Of a stretch of DNA of 54,521 bases, positions 7,921 to 17,282 are shown piece after piece. The translations under genes and the position numbers were made by a program. This stretch comes from an uncultured Saprospiraceae bacterium (GTDB lineage: Bacteria; Bacteroidota; Bacteroidia; Chitinophagales; Saprospiraceae). The DNA is taken from the NCBI GenBank assembly GCA_937995755.1, contig CALKJD010000022.1, forward strand, positions 1 to 54,521, given 5' to 3'. Below the pieces are notes generated by a model. The model was not told where the DNA came from. It searched no databases and worked only from the letters and a program-made list of their open reading frames with translations. Each line of letters opens with the position of its first letter. Positions within the stretch are counted from its first letter, which is position 1.

Positions 7921-9198
7921 ATGGCTAAGATATTAATCGTAGATGACGATAAAGGCATCCGTAACACACTCAGAGACATACTCGAGCTAGAAAAATATAC
8001 GGTAGATGATTCACCCGATGGATTAGATGCTATCGTCAAGCTTAAGCAAAATGACTATGATGTGATCATCATGGATATCAAGATGCCTAAGATGGACGGT
8101 ATGGAAGCTCTAGAGCGTATCCAAGTCCTCAAACCAGATGTACCTGTGATCATGATTTCAGGTCATGGCAATATAGATACGGCTGTGGACTCTGTGAAGA
8201 AGGGAGCATTTGACTTTATTCAGAAGCCACCAGATTTAAATAGGTTATTTATCACGATACGAAATGCGATGGACAAGTCAAGTCTCATCACTGAGAAGAA
8301 GACCTTGCAACGTAGAGTGACTAAGAAGTCTGCAGTACAAGAGATTATCGGTACATCAGCGCCTATCCAATTTATCAAAGAGACTATAGATACGGTAGCA
8401 CCTACAGATGCTAGAGTATTAGTCACTGGGTCCAATGGGGCAGGTAAGGAGCTAGTAGCGAGATGGTTACACGAAAAGAGTAATCGTAAAGAGAACCCTA
8501 TCGTAGAAGTTAACTGTGCGGCGATACCATCGGAATTGATCGAGTCTGAATTATTTGGTCATGAAAAAGGATCATTTACATCAGCGCATAAGCAGCGTCT
8601 AGGTAAGTTTGAATCCGCAAGTGGAGGTACACTCTTTCTCGATGAGATCGGTGATATGTCATTGCCAGCTCAAGCTAAAGTGCTAAGAGCATTACAAGAG
8701 AGTAGAATCACTAGAGTAGGAGGAGAGAAAGAGATCAAAGTAGATGTAAGAGTAGTAGCGGCAACTAACAAAGATCTAAGAGCAGAGATCAGCAAAGGTA
8801 ACTTTAGAGAAGATCTCTATCATAGACTAGCGGTGATACTTATAGATGTACCGGCGCTCAATGATAGACGTGAAGATATACCACAGCTCGTAGAGCACTT
8901 TGTAAAGAATATCTGCGCTGAATACGGTAATCCGATTAAAAAAGTAGATGCTGCAGCCATGAAGCTCCTCAAAGAGAATAACTGGACAGGTAATATTAGA
9001 GAGCTAAGAAACGTTGTAGAGAGGCTCATCATATTGAGCGGAGATCAGATCAGCAAAAAAGACGTGCAAAACTATGTAGTCAATAACGCAGATAATAGAT
9101 CAAAATTGCAATCTCTTATGGATCAATTCGATAGTGAAGAAAAGTTCTTAGCATTCGCCAAAGAGGAATTTGAAAAGTATAAAAGCGTCTTAGTATAA
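7921..9198 (+). CDS. NtrC-type sigma-54-dependent response regulator lacking the usual C-terminal HTH
   Basis: The product has 425 residues. The receiver spans residues 1-120 (D8/D9/D10, phospho-acceptor D52 in [14 protein letters not shown] and K105-type residues). The AAA+ domain follows, with Walker [15 protein letters not shown] in place of the sigma-54-contacting GAFTGA loop, Walker [11 protein letters not shown] and the arginine-finger-type segment FREDLYHRL. The final part should be a Fis-like HTH, but the protein stops about 25 residues after the C-terminal AAA+ lid, with [27 protein letters not shown]-type sequence only. A strong terminator follows 25 bp later, so no frameshifted HTH is hidden downstream. 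The GSFTSA variant is, as I recall, common in Bacteroidota homologues; the missing HTH is not. Confidence 0.9.
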   Translation: MAKILIVDDDKGIRNTLRDILELEKYTVDDSPDGLDAIVKLKQNDYDVIIMDIKMPKMDGMEALERIQVLKPDVPVIMISGHGNIDTAVDSVKKGAFDFIQKPPDLNRLFITIRNAMDKSSLITEKKTLQRRVTKKSAVQEIIGTSAPIQFIKETIDTVAPTDARVLVTGSNGAGKELVARWLHEKSNRKENPIVEVNCAAIPSELIESELFGHEKGSFTSAHKQRLGKFESASGGTLFLDEIGDMSLPAQAKVLRALQESRITRVGGEKEIKVDVRVVAATNKDLRAEISKGNFREDLYHRLAVILIDVPALNDRREDIPQLVEHFVKNICAEYGNPIKKVDAAAMKLLKENNWTGNIRELRNVVERLIILSGDQISKKDVQNYVVNNADNRSKLQSLMDQFDSEEKFLAFAKEEFEKYKSVLV

Positions 9199-9222
9199 TC
9201 ACTAATTCACTTAAATAATATA

Positions 9223-9266
9223 AAGACCTAAACAGTGATACCAAATTCGTTGTTTAGGTCTTGTTT
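9223..9266 (+). terminator. terminator between the NtrC-like and LOG-family genes
   Basis: A perfect 12-bp stem, AAGACCTAAACA (9223-9234) with TGTTTAGGTCTT (9251-9262), is followed by GTTTTG. It ends just before the next gene's start, which argues against the TTG start at 9266 for that gene. Confidence 0.85.
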
Positions 9267-9289
9267 TGTCAATTAAAATAGAAAATACA

Positions 9290-10015
9290 ATGAGCGAAAA
9301 CGAAATAAAGAAAGACGAGTCAGGAGTACACAGAAAACAATGGACAAAGTTAGAAGGCGAGAATAGCTGGACGATGTTCAAAGTGTTAGCAGAGTTTGTT
9401 GATGGATTCGAAACGCTTAATAAATTAGAGCCTTGTATCTCAGTATTTGGTAGTGCGAGGACTAAGCCAGATGAGCCACATTATCAGCTAGCTGTAGAAG
9501 TATCTAAGAGGTTAGTAGAGGCTGGATTTGGTGTGATTACAGGTGGTGGTCCAGGTATCATGGAGGCAGCCAATAAGGGCGCATATATGAATGGTGGATT
9601 GTCAGTAGGACTGAATATCAATCTGCCATTTGAGCAATCACACAATCCATACATCGATCCAGATAAGAATATCGATCATAGATACTTCTTTGTACGTAAG
9701 GTGATGTTCGTTAAGTATGCTCAAGCATTCGTAGCGATGCCTGGAGGGTTCGGTACCTTAGATGAACTCTTCGAAGTATTGACATTGATACAAACTAAGA
9801 AAATAACAAATGTCCCTGTAATCCTAGTCGGTAAAGACTTCTGGCAAGGACTAGTGGATTGGGTGAAGAATACGATGCTAGATAAGTATAGTAACATCAG
9901 CGCCAAAGACATGGATATGATTCCTATCACTGATGATGTAAACGAAGTAGTACAGATCATAGAGGATTTCTACGGTAAAGGAAAACACACTATCGAGCCA
10001 AACTACGATATGTAG
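9290..10015 (+). CDS. LOG family (TIGR00730) Rossmann-fold protein
   Basis: The product has 241 residues. The family signature is clear: GGGPGIMEAANKGAY near residues 90-105 and PGGFGTLDELFEVLTLIQ near residues 145-165. LOG-type proteins cleave the N-glycosidic bond of cytokinin or nucleoside monophosphates and are often misnamed lysine decarboxylases. The arginine preceding the PGG motif region (YFFVRKVMF) is also typical. The N-terminal extension (EGENSWTMFKVLAEFVDGFE) marks the larger TIGR00730 subgroup. The ATG at 9290 is chosen because upstream sequence is the previous gene's terminator. It probably acts in the cytoplasm in nucleotide salvage; the substrate is not known. Confidence 0.9.
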   Translation: MSENEIKKDESGVHRKQWTKLEGENSWTMFKVLAEFVDGFETLNKLEPCISVFGSARTKPDEPHYQLAVEVSKRLVEAGFGVITGGGPGIMEAANKGAYMNGGLSVGLNINLPFEQSHNPYIDPDKNIDHRYFFVRKVMFVKYAQAFVAMPGGFGTLDELFEVLTLIQTKKITNVPVILVGKDFWQGLVDWVKNTMLDKYSNISAKDMDMIPITDDVNEVVQIIEDFYGKGKHTIEPNYDM

Positions 10016-10040
10016 GACACACAGTATTCAAGATAATACA

Positions 10041-10077
10041 ATAGCCAAAGTGATTTGATTCGCTTTGGCTATTTTTT
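10041..10077 (+). terminator. terminator of the LOG-family gene
   Basis: The stem ATAGCCAAAG (10041-10050) pairs with CTTTGGCTAT (10063-10072) and is followed by seven T residues. Confidence 0.9.
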
Positions 10078-10165
10078 TGCGCAAGATAAATTTTATGTTT
10101 TGAAAGAGTAAATCAGTATATTGTATGGAGATAGCAAAGGATGCTGTTAACTAAACGTAACATCG

Positions 10166-10540
10166 ATGAAATTATCACTAGCTTTAATTATAATGACACT
10201 AATAATATTGACTCTAACTGCAAGTGTATCTGTGCAAGATGAGAGAGTTGATTTATTGAATCTAGCAAATAAGGATTTTAAATATATTGCCAAATTCAAT
10301 GCAGAAACAACAGCAGAAGATATAAGTGAAGCTGTGACTTTTCTAAAGCAATACAATTCATCTATCAACATCATACGAACGGTAAACGAAATTACTCAAA
10401 ACGTTTCATTAGAAATTAAAAGTAAAGGTGTGATGTGTAAGTCTGATAATTTTGGAAACGCAATAATTCTTCTCAATAAAAACAATATATGCGAATGTGC
10501 TATTGGTGACAAGGGGGCTTATATAGATTCTGAAAAGTAA
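10166..10540 (+). CDS. small exported or membrane-anchored hypothetical protein
   Basis: The product has 124 residues and begins with a hydrophobic segment (MKLSLALIIMTLIILTLTAS) that is either a signal peptide or an anchor. The remaining hundred residues are alpha/beta-like and include two close Cys residues (ICEC) and an earlier VMCKS, but no family is recognised. It stands alone between the LOG-family terminator and the acetyltransferase gene. Codon use resembles its neighbours, so it is probably a real gene, but no function can be offered. Confidence 0.5.
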   Translation: MKLSLALIIMTLIILTLTASVSVQDERVDLLNLANKDFKYIAKFNAETTAEDISEAVTFLKQYNSSINIIRTVNEITQNVSLEIKSKGVMCKSDNFGNAIILLNKNNICECAIGDKGAYIDSEK

Positions 10541-10608
10541 CGTAACTACATAATGTCAGTTACAAAATAAATATCATTACATGTTTTCTTATCGATACAA
10601 AATCAGTA

Positions 10609-11064
10609 ATGTCAATGAATTACATAGAAAAGAGATTTGATAAATATTCTCTTACAACAGATTCATCTAAAATGGATGTTGTGGCTATTCATGATTTCTT
10701 ATCACATCATTCGGACTGGAGTAGACATATCCCATTCGAGACCGTAAAAACCTCGATAGATCACTCACTGAATTTTGGACTCTTTTATGAAAAAAAACAA
10801 ATAGGGTTTGCGAGAGTGATTTCAGACTTCTCAACTATCGCATATCTTGGAGATATTTATATTTTAGAAGCAAATAGAGGTAAAGGTCTTTCCAAAGAGT
10901 TGATGTCATTTATAATGAATCATCCAAATCTGCAAGGTCTTCGGAGATGGATTCTATTGACTTCAACTGCAGAGTGGCTGTATGAAAAATATGGATTCAC
11001 ATCCTTGCCAAAACCTGAATTGTATATGGAGTTGCATAATGCAAACATATACAAAGATCAATAG
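10609..11064 (+). CDS. GNAT family N-acetyltransferase
   Basis: The product has 151 residues. The acetyl-CoA-binding core is visible as GFARVISDFSTIAYLGDIYI followed by RGKGLSKELM, a variant of the Q/RxxGxG/A loop. The C-terminal WLYEKYGFTSL is the usual beta-strand-loop of the fold. These features assign it to the small GNAT enzymes that acetylate amines on small molecules or proteins; the substrate is unknown. Two starts are possible, 10609 and 10615, differing by two residues. A 68-bp gap to the preceding gene gives no clear operon signal. Confidence 0.85.
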   Translation: MSMNYIEKRFDKYSLTTDSSKMDVVAIHDFLSHHSDWSRHIPFETVKTSIDHSLNFGLFYEKKQIGFARVISDFSTIAYLGDIYILEANRGKGLSKELMSFIMNHPNLQGLRRWILLTSTAEWLYEKYGFTSLPKPELYMELHNANIYKDQ

Positions 11065-11179
11065 AAAGTGAATAACTACCTTCTATGATGTCTCTATTGA
11101 ATTGATAACGAATTGACTCATAATTAATATACTGAATTTTATATTTTTAAATGATTTTAATCAATAGACAACTCTGAGG

Positions 11180-11545
11180 ATGAAAGTTACACCAAAACAT
11201 AATGAACGTATTGCTAATATGACATTCTCATCTGTCTATCCTCATTATGTAACCAAGGTTGAAAAGAAGGGGCGAACTATAGCCGAACTGCACCAAGTCA
11301 TAGAGTGGCTTACTGGATTTGACGAATCTAAATTACAGGAGCTCATCGCGGAAAAGGTTACCTTCAAAGCATTTTTCCATAGGGCCAATCTGAATCCTAA
11401 TGCTCATCTTATTAAAGGTGTAATTTGTGGCTATCGCATTGAGGATATAGATAATGCCCTCACCCAACAGACTAGATACCTAGATAAGCTAGTAGATGAA
11501 TTAGCTAAAGGTCGTAAAATGGAAAAGATCCTACGTGTGGTGTAG
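11180..11545 (+). CDS. DUF2200 family protein
   Basis: The product has 121 residues. The opening [18 protein letters not shown], the segment [17 protein letters not shown] and the ending [18 protein letters not shown] are those of DUF2200, a small cytoplasmic family of unknown function found across bacteria. The protein is full length. The last 47 bp of the gene (11499-11545) recur as a decayed copy at 13951-13997, on the far side of the propeller gene. Confidence 0.9.
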   Translation: MKVTPKHNERIANMTFSSVYPHYVTKVEKKGRTIAELHQVIEWLTGFDESKLQELIAEKVTFKAFFHRANLNPNAHLIKGVICGYRIEDIDNALTQQTRYLDKLVDELAKGRKMEKILRVV

Positions 11546-11725
11546 TGGATGTCATTGATTATTTAACTTGCTAGTATGTGAAAATTTTAATGTGATTGTA
11601 GTTTACAAATGTATGCACCTCTATTGTATTACAGGGGGTAGACATTAGTATGGTTGCCGTATGTAGATAGTTCTAACTGTTGTAGATTATATCGTATATT
11701 TAGAAAGTATCAATCACCAGGAATC

Positions 11726-13927
11726 ATGTATAGCTCTTTACCTAAGTCATTTAGTAATTGTTTAGTAACATATAAGATAGCTGTGCTATTTTTCTTTTTT
11801 GTAAGTATTAATATACTCTCTGCTCAAAATTCAAAATGGCAAAACTGCGTAAGCAATGAGAATGTGCAAGCGATCAAAACGGTAGGTGAGAATACTTGGA
11901 TTGCAACTACCGGAGGACTTATAGTATTGGATGCACAACTACAGGAAATAGAACGATATACAGCTTTGAATAGCGATTTGCCATGTAATTGGATCGACGA
12001 ATTAGAGGTAGATGGAAATGGTACGGTTTGGATGCGACATTGTTATGGTGTAAGCTCTTTTGATGGTGTCGATTTTGTGCAGTATGAATTAGGTGGTTCT
12101 AAGTTAAGATTAGATAAGGATGGGAATGTATTTGGTATAGTAACTAATGGATTCTACCAATGGAATGGTTCTGGATTTGATTTTCAATTGGTAGACGAGA
12201 TGAGTACAGGGCTATCACTTGGTGATGTGTTGATGACAGATCAGGGTGTAGTTTGGTCTGCAAGATCGACTTTTGGAATTTTTCAGTTGTATAGATATGC
12301 TGATGGACAATTAGAAATATTTGATTATCAAAACAGCGACTTGCCATTTGAATTTCCTGCTGAGGTTAAAATATTGCATAAAGAAAATAGTAATGTGATA
12401 TTTGTGCTAGGCAAGTCTATATTTCAATATCAAGAAGGGGTAGTGGTATATAGTGGAGATTTGGATGCATTTATAGACGATATATGTTACAATGATGACG
12501 GTACGCTCTCTGCTATAGAAACTAAAATAGAAGATGGTATTCGATCGATATATTTAAGTCATTTTAATGGAGATTTTTCACTGATATCAAGAGATGCACT
12601 CTCGATTGATACTGGAAGAGAGGGAGTATTGTCTATCAATGGGGATCATTCATTAGTTGGATTTAGCAATGTAGGATTGTATAGTGTGGGTAACATGATT
12701 ACAGATAAAGTTGATCTGACACAAACGGTAATGAGTAGTAGTAAGATTAACTCTATGGAAATAGTAAATAATGCGTTGTGGTTTACTTTGGGATCTACAT
12801 ATAATGCTAATGCATCTATAATTGCATATCAAGATTATTTATGGAGTTCGAAAGCATTGGATTTTCCGTTCGACCAATCGGAAGAGTTAGTTTTTCCACA
12901 CATGTTTGAATTGGGGAAAGAAGATACTACATATATGATACATGATCGACTTTCGTATTATCAAACAGGTAACGGTAATTGGTTTCCTGTGTCTAATCCG
13001 GATTTAGTCCAAGATGTAGACGAAAATTATTCTTCTACTTTTATTGATAATAATGGAGATAAGTGGCTTCTTGAATTGTATACAAGTGATATATATTATG
13101 ACAGTCCTGATGGATGGGTGATCTATCCTCATGAAGTACATGGTGCTCGTAGTGGTGCATATTTTTCTAAGTTTAATCATCCTCTTACTGGAGACCTTTG
13201 GCTCTCTACTTATAATGGAGTATCTATATATGATTATGATTCAGCTACATGGAGAGTACTGACCGATACAGAGATGAACATCAGAAATAGTCCAGCTACT
13301 ATGATTTCTACTGCATCTGGAGAAGTATATGGAATTGCAGGGAAAGAGTTTTTTAAAGTTGAAGGTACGACCGCGGAGATTCTGCAAAGTGCAGATACCT
13401 TAGGTAACAATATTAATTATAGATTCAATGAGATATACGAAGATAGAAATGGAATACTTTGGCTTGGGTTAAATGGTGAGGTGGCTAATTATCACGATGG
13501 AGTATGGAATTTATTTACCAAAGATAATAGCGGAATAGTAAATGGAGATATCACAGACATCTATCAAGATCAGGATAGTAATCTTTGGTTTTCAAGCCGG
13601 TCTGGAGGTATTGCAATCTATAACGAAACTGGTTTAGCCGATCACTTTTTTGACACCCTACATACTAGTGTGCAAAATATAGATTATAGTAATCTACTAA
13701 TCTTATATCCTAATCCTACTACTGGATTAATCCATATAAAAGAAAATGGAAGTGGCACTGATGCTATCAGTCAAATAAGGGTAATAGATCAGTATGGAAG
13801 GCAAGTGATGTCGTGTAAGGCTAATAAAGACAACACCTTGAATATTTCAACTTTACTTGATGGCATCTATATACTTCGTATCGAATCCGAAGCTGGATTG
13901 CGAATGGCGAAAGTAATTAAGCAATAG
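11726..13927 (+). CDS. two-component-type beta-propeller protein with T9SS sorting domain
   Basis: The product has 733 residues. A signal peptide (VLFFFFVSINILSAQ) is followed by repeated propeller blades of the kind found in the sensor part of hybrid two-component systems: TWIATTGGLIVLD, GTVWMRHCYGVSSFDG, GDLWLSTYNGVSIYD, GILWLGLNGEVANYHDG and NLWFSSRSGGIAIYN. There is no transmembrane segment, kinase or HTH after the propeller. Instead the last 80 residues (LILYPNPTTGLIHIKENG ... GIYILRIESEAG) form a T9SS type A sorting domain. The product is thus expected at the cell surface rather than as a signalling receptor. The ATG at 11726 is chosen over the TTG at 11654 because it starts a normal signal peptide. 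Confidence 0.85.
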   Translation: MYSSLPKSFSNCLVTYKIAVLFFFFVSINILSAQNSKWQNCVSNENVQAIKTVGENTWIATTGGLIVLDAQLQEIERYTALNSDLPCNWIDELEVDGNGTVWMRHCYGVSSFDGVDFVQYELGGSKLRLDKDGNVFGIVTNGFYQWNGSGFDFQLVDEMSTGLSLGDVLMTDQGVVWSARSTFGIFQLYRYADGQLEIFDYQNSDLPFEFPAEVKILHKENSNVIFVLGKSIFQYQEGVVVYSGDLDAFIDDICYNDDGTLSAIETKIEDGIRSIYLSHFNGDFSLISRDALSIDTGREGVLSINGDHSLVGFSNVGLYSVGNMITDKVDLTQTVMSSSKINSMEIVNNALWFTLGSTYNANASIIAYQDYLWSSKALDFPFDQSEELVFPHMFELGKEDTTYMIHDRLSYYQTGNGNWFPVSNPDLVQDVDENYSSTFIDNNGDKWLLELYTSDIYYDSPDGWVIYPHEVHGARSGAYFSKFNHPLTGDLWLSTYNGVSIYDYDSATWRVLTDTEMNIRNSPATMISTASGEVYGIAGKEFFKVEGTTAEILQSADTLGNNINYRFNEIYEDRNGILWLGLNGEVANYHDGVWNLFTKDNSGIVNGDITDIYQDQDSNLWFSSRSGGIAIYNETGLADHFFDTLHTSVQNIDYSNLLILYPNPTTGLIHIKENGSGTDAISQIRVIDQYGRQVMSCKANKDNTLNISTLLDGIYILRIESEAGLRMAKVIKQ

Positions 13928-13950
13928 GTAAATGGCTGTGCTCTGCGCTA

Positions 13951-13997
13951 AATTAGCTAAAGGTCATAAAATGGAAAAGATTCTTCGAAGTGCGTAG
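13951..13997 (+). pseudogene. decayed copy of the DUF2200 gene 3' end
   Basis: This 47-bp stretch aligns with 11499-11545, the 3' end of the DUF2200 gene; by hand count about 39 of 47 bases agree, with near identity over the first 34. In frame it reads KLAKGHKMEKILRSA-stop against [15 protein letters not shown]-stop. No other part of the gene is visible, so this is either a duplication product or the last trace of a second copy. Confidence 0.7.
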
Positions 13998-14358
13998 TAA
14001 CCATTCACCTGCGGTAGAATAGTAGTGATTACCTCGCTGCTAAAGTACTCTTGATAGGTGTCGATGCTGTCTCATCGCCTATTATTGCTACAGTTTATGC
14101 TATTTTACATTTTCTACATACAGTATCTAGCTGTACGTAATATCGAATTTCTAGAGATTCTAACCATAAACAGGATATTCTATACCAAAAAACGAAAGTG
14201 GGTCCGTTCAGACTATTTCTCAATGCATATTTGCACCGTCAACAGGGACAAAGCATATAAAACATGAGTAGTAAAGTGAGTCAGTTAACAAAATAGGATA
14301 GTTCAAGCTCAACTTCTATAAACACCTACTTAGGAAATAAAAATTACAAAAGTTACAT
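13998..14358. other. intergenic, no gene seen
   Basis: I see no convincing gene. An open frame at 14058-14267 has random-looking composition and no start signal or domain. Confidence 0.5.
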
Positions 14359-14416
14359 CCACCAATATGTGCGTATGATTGTTTGACCATTATAGGGGTG
14401 GTCAACAATCATTTTC
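14359..14416 (+). repeat. terminator-like hairpin, copy 1 of a 101-bp direct repeat
   Basis: CCACCAATATGTGC starts the copy. The stem ATGATTGTTTGACCA (14375-14389) pairs with TGGTCAACAATCAT (14399-14412), with one bulged base, and TTTTC follows. The second copy is 101 bp downstream at 14460. Confidence 0.7.
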
Positions 14417-14459
14417 TTGCGGATCATATTTAGGTAGTACTACGATATAATACGGTTAA

Positions 14460-14521
14460 CCACCAGTATGTGCACTTGATTGTTTGACCACTATGATTAG
14501 TGGTCAACAATCATTTTTTTT
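14460..14521 (+). repeat. terminator-like hairpin, copy 2 of a 101-bp direct repeat
   Basis: CCACCAGTATGTGC starts the copy. The stem TGATTGTTTGACCACTA (14477-14493) pairs with TAGTGGTCAACAATCA (14498-14513), again with one bulge, and eight T residues follow. This copy looks like an efficient terminator even though no gene ends nearby on the plus strand. Confidence 0.7.
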
Positions 14522-14615
14522 GTTTTTATAATTCGAATTGTATTCGCGTATCTGAACTAATATATTTTAGAGTATGTATTTAATAATAAGCTTATTAATT
14601 AATACAACATATAAT

Positions 14616-14939
14616 ATGATAGACTTCGATGCATTGGTTATTCAGAAAAGTTTCTCTCATCCAGTTATTGTAGAGTTCTCAGCTCCAGGTTGCGGACCTT
14701 GTCTTTGGATGGAAAAAACGCTAGTTGAAGCAGTCAAGGAAATAAAGGATACCATTGATTTTGTAAGTCTGCCGGTTTCAGAATATAGCGAATATATCGA
14801 AAGATATCAGATCAAATCTAACCCTACGACTATCTTATTTTCAAAAGGTGTACCTATAGCACGATTAAAAGGTGCATTACCTAAGATGGTTGTATTACAG
14901 TGGATTGGAGATCATATAGACTCTAATGTGGAGAAATGA
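14616..14939 (+). CDS. thioredoxin-fold protein
   Basis: The product has 107 residues, the usual length of thioredoxin. The active site is APGCGPC near residues 22-28, with a preceding VIVEFS strand and a cis-proline-type segment SNPTTILFSKG. These place it as a cytoplasmic disulfide reductase. Compared with classical Trx the motif is CGPC but the Trp before it is replaced (FSAPGCGPC), so its redox partner may differ. The start at 14616 gives a normal Trx N-terminus; a start at 14574 would add a hydrophobic 14-residue extension and export is then possible. It has no obvious operon partner. Confidence 0.85.
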   Translation: MIDFDALVIQKSFSHPVIVEFSAPGCGPCLWMEKTLVEAVKEIKDTIDFVSLPVSEYSEYIERYQIKSNPTTILFSKGVPIARLKGALPKMVVLQWIGDHIDSNVEK

Positions 14940-15020
14940 ATATGCTATAGTTGAATTGTGCGCTGCCTTCTATATTTGAGTATATAGATTCTAGGAATAG
15001 TATTTAAGAGCTAGTATCGG

Positions 15021-16967
15021 CTAATCAAACAATACCCACCTTACTCCATATCTTAGTTTTACGTCATACTGAGGATAGTATTCTACTTGGTAATCGATGT
15101 CACTATCCTCATTCCAAAAGTCAGTAAGGTTTTGTAATTGAAAGAACATTCTGAACGATTGTACCTTAAACGTGATAAAGAAATCTGTATCTGGATAAAA
15201 TTTCAGTGGATCTACACCTTCGTAAAATTTACCAATAATTGGAATAAATCTCTGAGCCGTATATTCGGGTACTAATCTTGTCTGAATTCCAATTCGCAGA
15301 TTCATATTTTTGCTAAATACATCTCCATCCCAATACAACTTGTGAGTACTTATGTAATTAGGTAAGTCTATTACATCTTCACTCATAATTTGATATTGTA
15401 AATAGTTGTCAAGATGCCATCCTCCCCAAGAAAGGTGAACTTGGGCATTAAGCTGAGTATTAGATAATAATCCATCTAGTTGATAGGGTAATGCATCGGC
15501 TCCCCAGAGGATAGGATTGTTTTCTAGGGTTTGCTTAAGTGAGATCTTAGTTTTTAATTTTGGAATATCTAAAGTTCCGAATATCGTAGACCCAAATGGC
15601 TTGTTGAAATCATTGTCAAATATTTTGACATCATTGATCCAAAATTCATCTTCTACGAGTTCTACTGATCTTCTAAATAGACTAGCACCACCTTTCAATG
15701 ACGCCCAATTTTTTACATTTATATTGACATGCCCATCTATGTCAAAAGATCCTGCATTAGCACCAAATCCTATCGACCCTTTGCTATATAACTGTAGTGA
15801 TTTTACAAAGGGAATACTCACATCGTAATTGAGACTCAGGTCATTGATCGTACTATCTCTATTGGCTTGCTTTATATGATGTCTGTCGTACTGCAATCCT
15901 ATTTTTCCTTGATATCCATTAGGTCCTATGCCATGTATATATGCAGACTGAGATAAATTATTGTCAGTGATATAGGTGCGAGCTCCACGAGGATCAGTAA
16001 GGTACTCTTGATATAATAGGGTGTCAGTGGAACTGTTGGTCAGTACATCATTGTAGTTCCAGTAGTTCCAGTCGTATTCTAGATCGTATTGAAGCTGAAG
16101 GTTCCAATTGGTATTGTCAGGAGAAGCTAGTTTGTAAAAATTAGAGGCTCTTATTCCTCTCTGCTGATACCGAGTGTTAGCATCGGTTAGATTCGTTGGG
16201 ATAGCAGTTCGAAATTCAGCAAACTCAGTACCATAGAGCGTATCTGTACTTATGCCACCATTTTGCTGCTCTGTATTTACGTTTGATACGAAAGTGAAAA
16301 ATAAATTGTATTTATCTGTAGGCGATTGATACCATATCCCTGTTCCAAAGTTAGTCGTCCGCGCACGCTGAGTAGTATAGAACCCTTCATTAGAAAACCT
16401 CTGATAGTTTATACTTAACTGGATACCATCTTCAAAATTACGCGTGAAATCAGTCTTAACACTTAAGTTTTGCTGATTAGCTATACTCGAGAAGTAAAGG
16501 TCTGAAATGGCCCTGTTCGTTTTGAAATATCGAAATCCATCTATTGTAAAATTATATGCATCATATTCATGAAATCCACTTTGAAAGCCTGTGGCTTTGG
16601 AAGGAGCATATAATAAAGGGTGACTGGCAGAGGCTACAGTGCCTAGATTCGCCCTAGGCTGGGCAGGGTCTAGGGCAGGATCAGAGTAGGATAGGCTATG
16701 GTCCAAAGTAGTATCACCAAATTCTTTTATATCGGTGATATCCTGTAAAGTGAAATAATTGAAGATGGTACTATCTACCGTATTTGGATCTTTACCAATC
16801 TGTAGGCTATCAAATCCTCCTCCTTTATCTTTACGTTGACTAGTCAATTCATCATCAGATGATATGATCTCACGCTGTGCCATTACACTAGTGCATAATG
16901 TGCATAATATGGATATATATATAACTATACTAAAAGATCGATGTATGTGCAAGATAGAGTTGATCAT
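15021..16967 (-). CDS. putative outer membrane porin (Porin_10 type)
   Basis: The product has 648 residues. A signal peptide ends around VMAQ, followed by a polar acidic segment with a DSTIFNYFTLQDI motif that I associate with the Bacteroidota putative porin family (Porin_10). The remainder consists of alternating beta strands such as GIQLSINYQRFSN, GIWYQSPTDKYNLFFTFVSN and FFITFKVQSFRMFFQLQNL. The C-terminus ends in aromatic residues (VRWVLFD), as expected for an outer membrane barrel. It stands alone, convergent with the thioredoxin gene. The substrate is not known. A weak -7-like element (TACTTTTA) lies upstream on the minus strand. Confidence 0.85.
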   Translation of the reverse strand: MINSILHIHRSFSIVIYISILCTLCTSVMAQREIISSDDELTSQRKDKGGGFDSLQIGKDPNTVDSTIFNYFTLQDITDIKEFGDTTLDHSLSYSDPALDPAQPRANLGTVASASHPLLYAPSKATGFQSGFHEYDAYNFTIDGFRYFKTNRAISDLYFSSIANQQNLSVKTDFTRNFEDGIQLSINYQRFSNEGFYTTQRARTTNFGTGIWYQSPTDKYNLFFTFVSNVNTEQQNGGISTDTLYGTEFAEFRTAIPTNLTDANTRYQQRGIRASNFYKLASPDNTNWNLQLQYDLEYDWNYWNYNDVLTNSSTDTLLYQEYLTDPRGARTYITDNNLSQSAYIHGIGPNGYQGKIGLQYDRHHIKQANRDSTINDLSLNYDVSIPFVKSLQLYSKGSIGFGANAGSFDIDGHVNINVKNWASLKGGASLFRRSVELVEDEFWINDVKIFDNDFNKPFGSTIFGTLDIPKLKTKISLKQTLENNPILWGADALPYQLDGLLSNTQLNAQVHLSWGGWHLDNYLQYQIMSEDVIDLPNYISTHKLYWDGDVFSKNMNLRIGIQTRLVPEYTAQRFIPIIGKFYEGVDPLKFYPDTDFFITFKVQSFRMFFQLQNLTDFWNEDSDIDYQVEYYPQYDVKLRYGVRWVLFD

Positions 16968-17282
16968 TGATGAGTAATAGATGAAATCTGTAGTCCACTA
17001 ATTATAGCTAGAGGATCACAACTGTAAAAGTACATATTTTGCTAACGATGCTCACCTACTAATGGTGTATTATAGAAGGGTTAAAATTATTGAAGTAGTT
17101 ATAATTATGTATGTTTTAATAAAGAAATCATTCTTGGGGTCGTTTATCGAGTATTCATCCTCATTAGTAGAGAAAGGCATGTATTATGGGAGTTTTTCTT
17201 CTATCTTAAGTGTATAAATAGTACAAGTCTTGTAATATATAAGCTAGATTTGTTTTTTAAGCAATCAATAAAATAAGCAATC
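16968..17282. other. divergent intergenic region, no gene seen
   Basis: This 315-bp region separates the divergent porin and SPFH genes and should hold both promoters. I see a TACTTTTA element facing the porin, but no clear TAnnTTTG on the plus strand and no RNA gene. Confidence 0.4.

Noticed and set aside
7921-9265. Frameshift hiding the HTH of the NtrC-type regulator
   Set aside because: The 25 bp after the stop and the terminator that follows contain no HTH-like sequence in any frame.
14058-14267. Open frame of 69 codons on the plus strand
   Set aside because: Random-looking hydrophobic and basic composition, no start context, no domain; lies between a gene remnant and duplicated hairpins.
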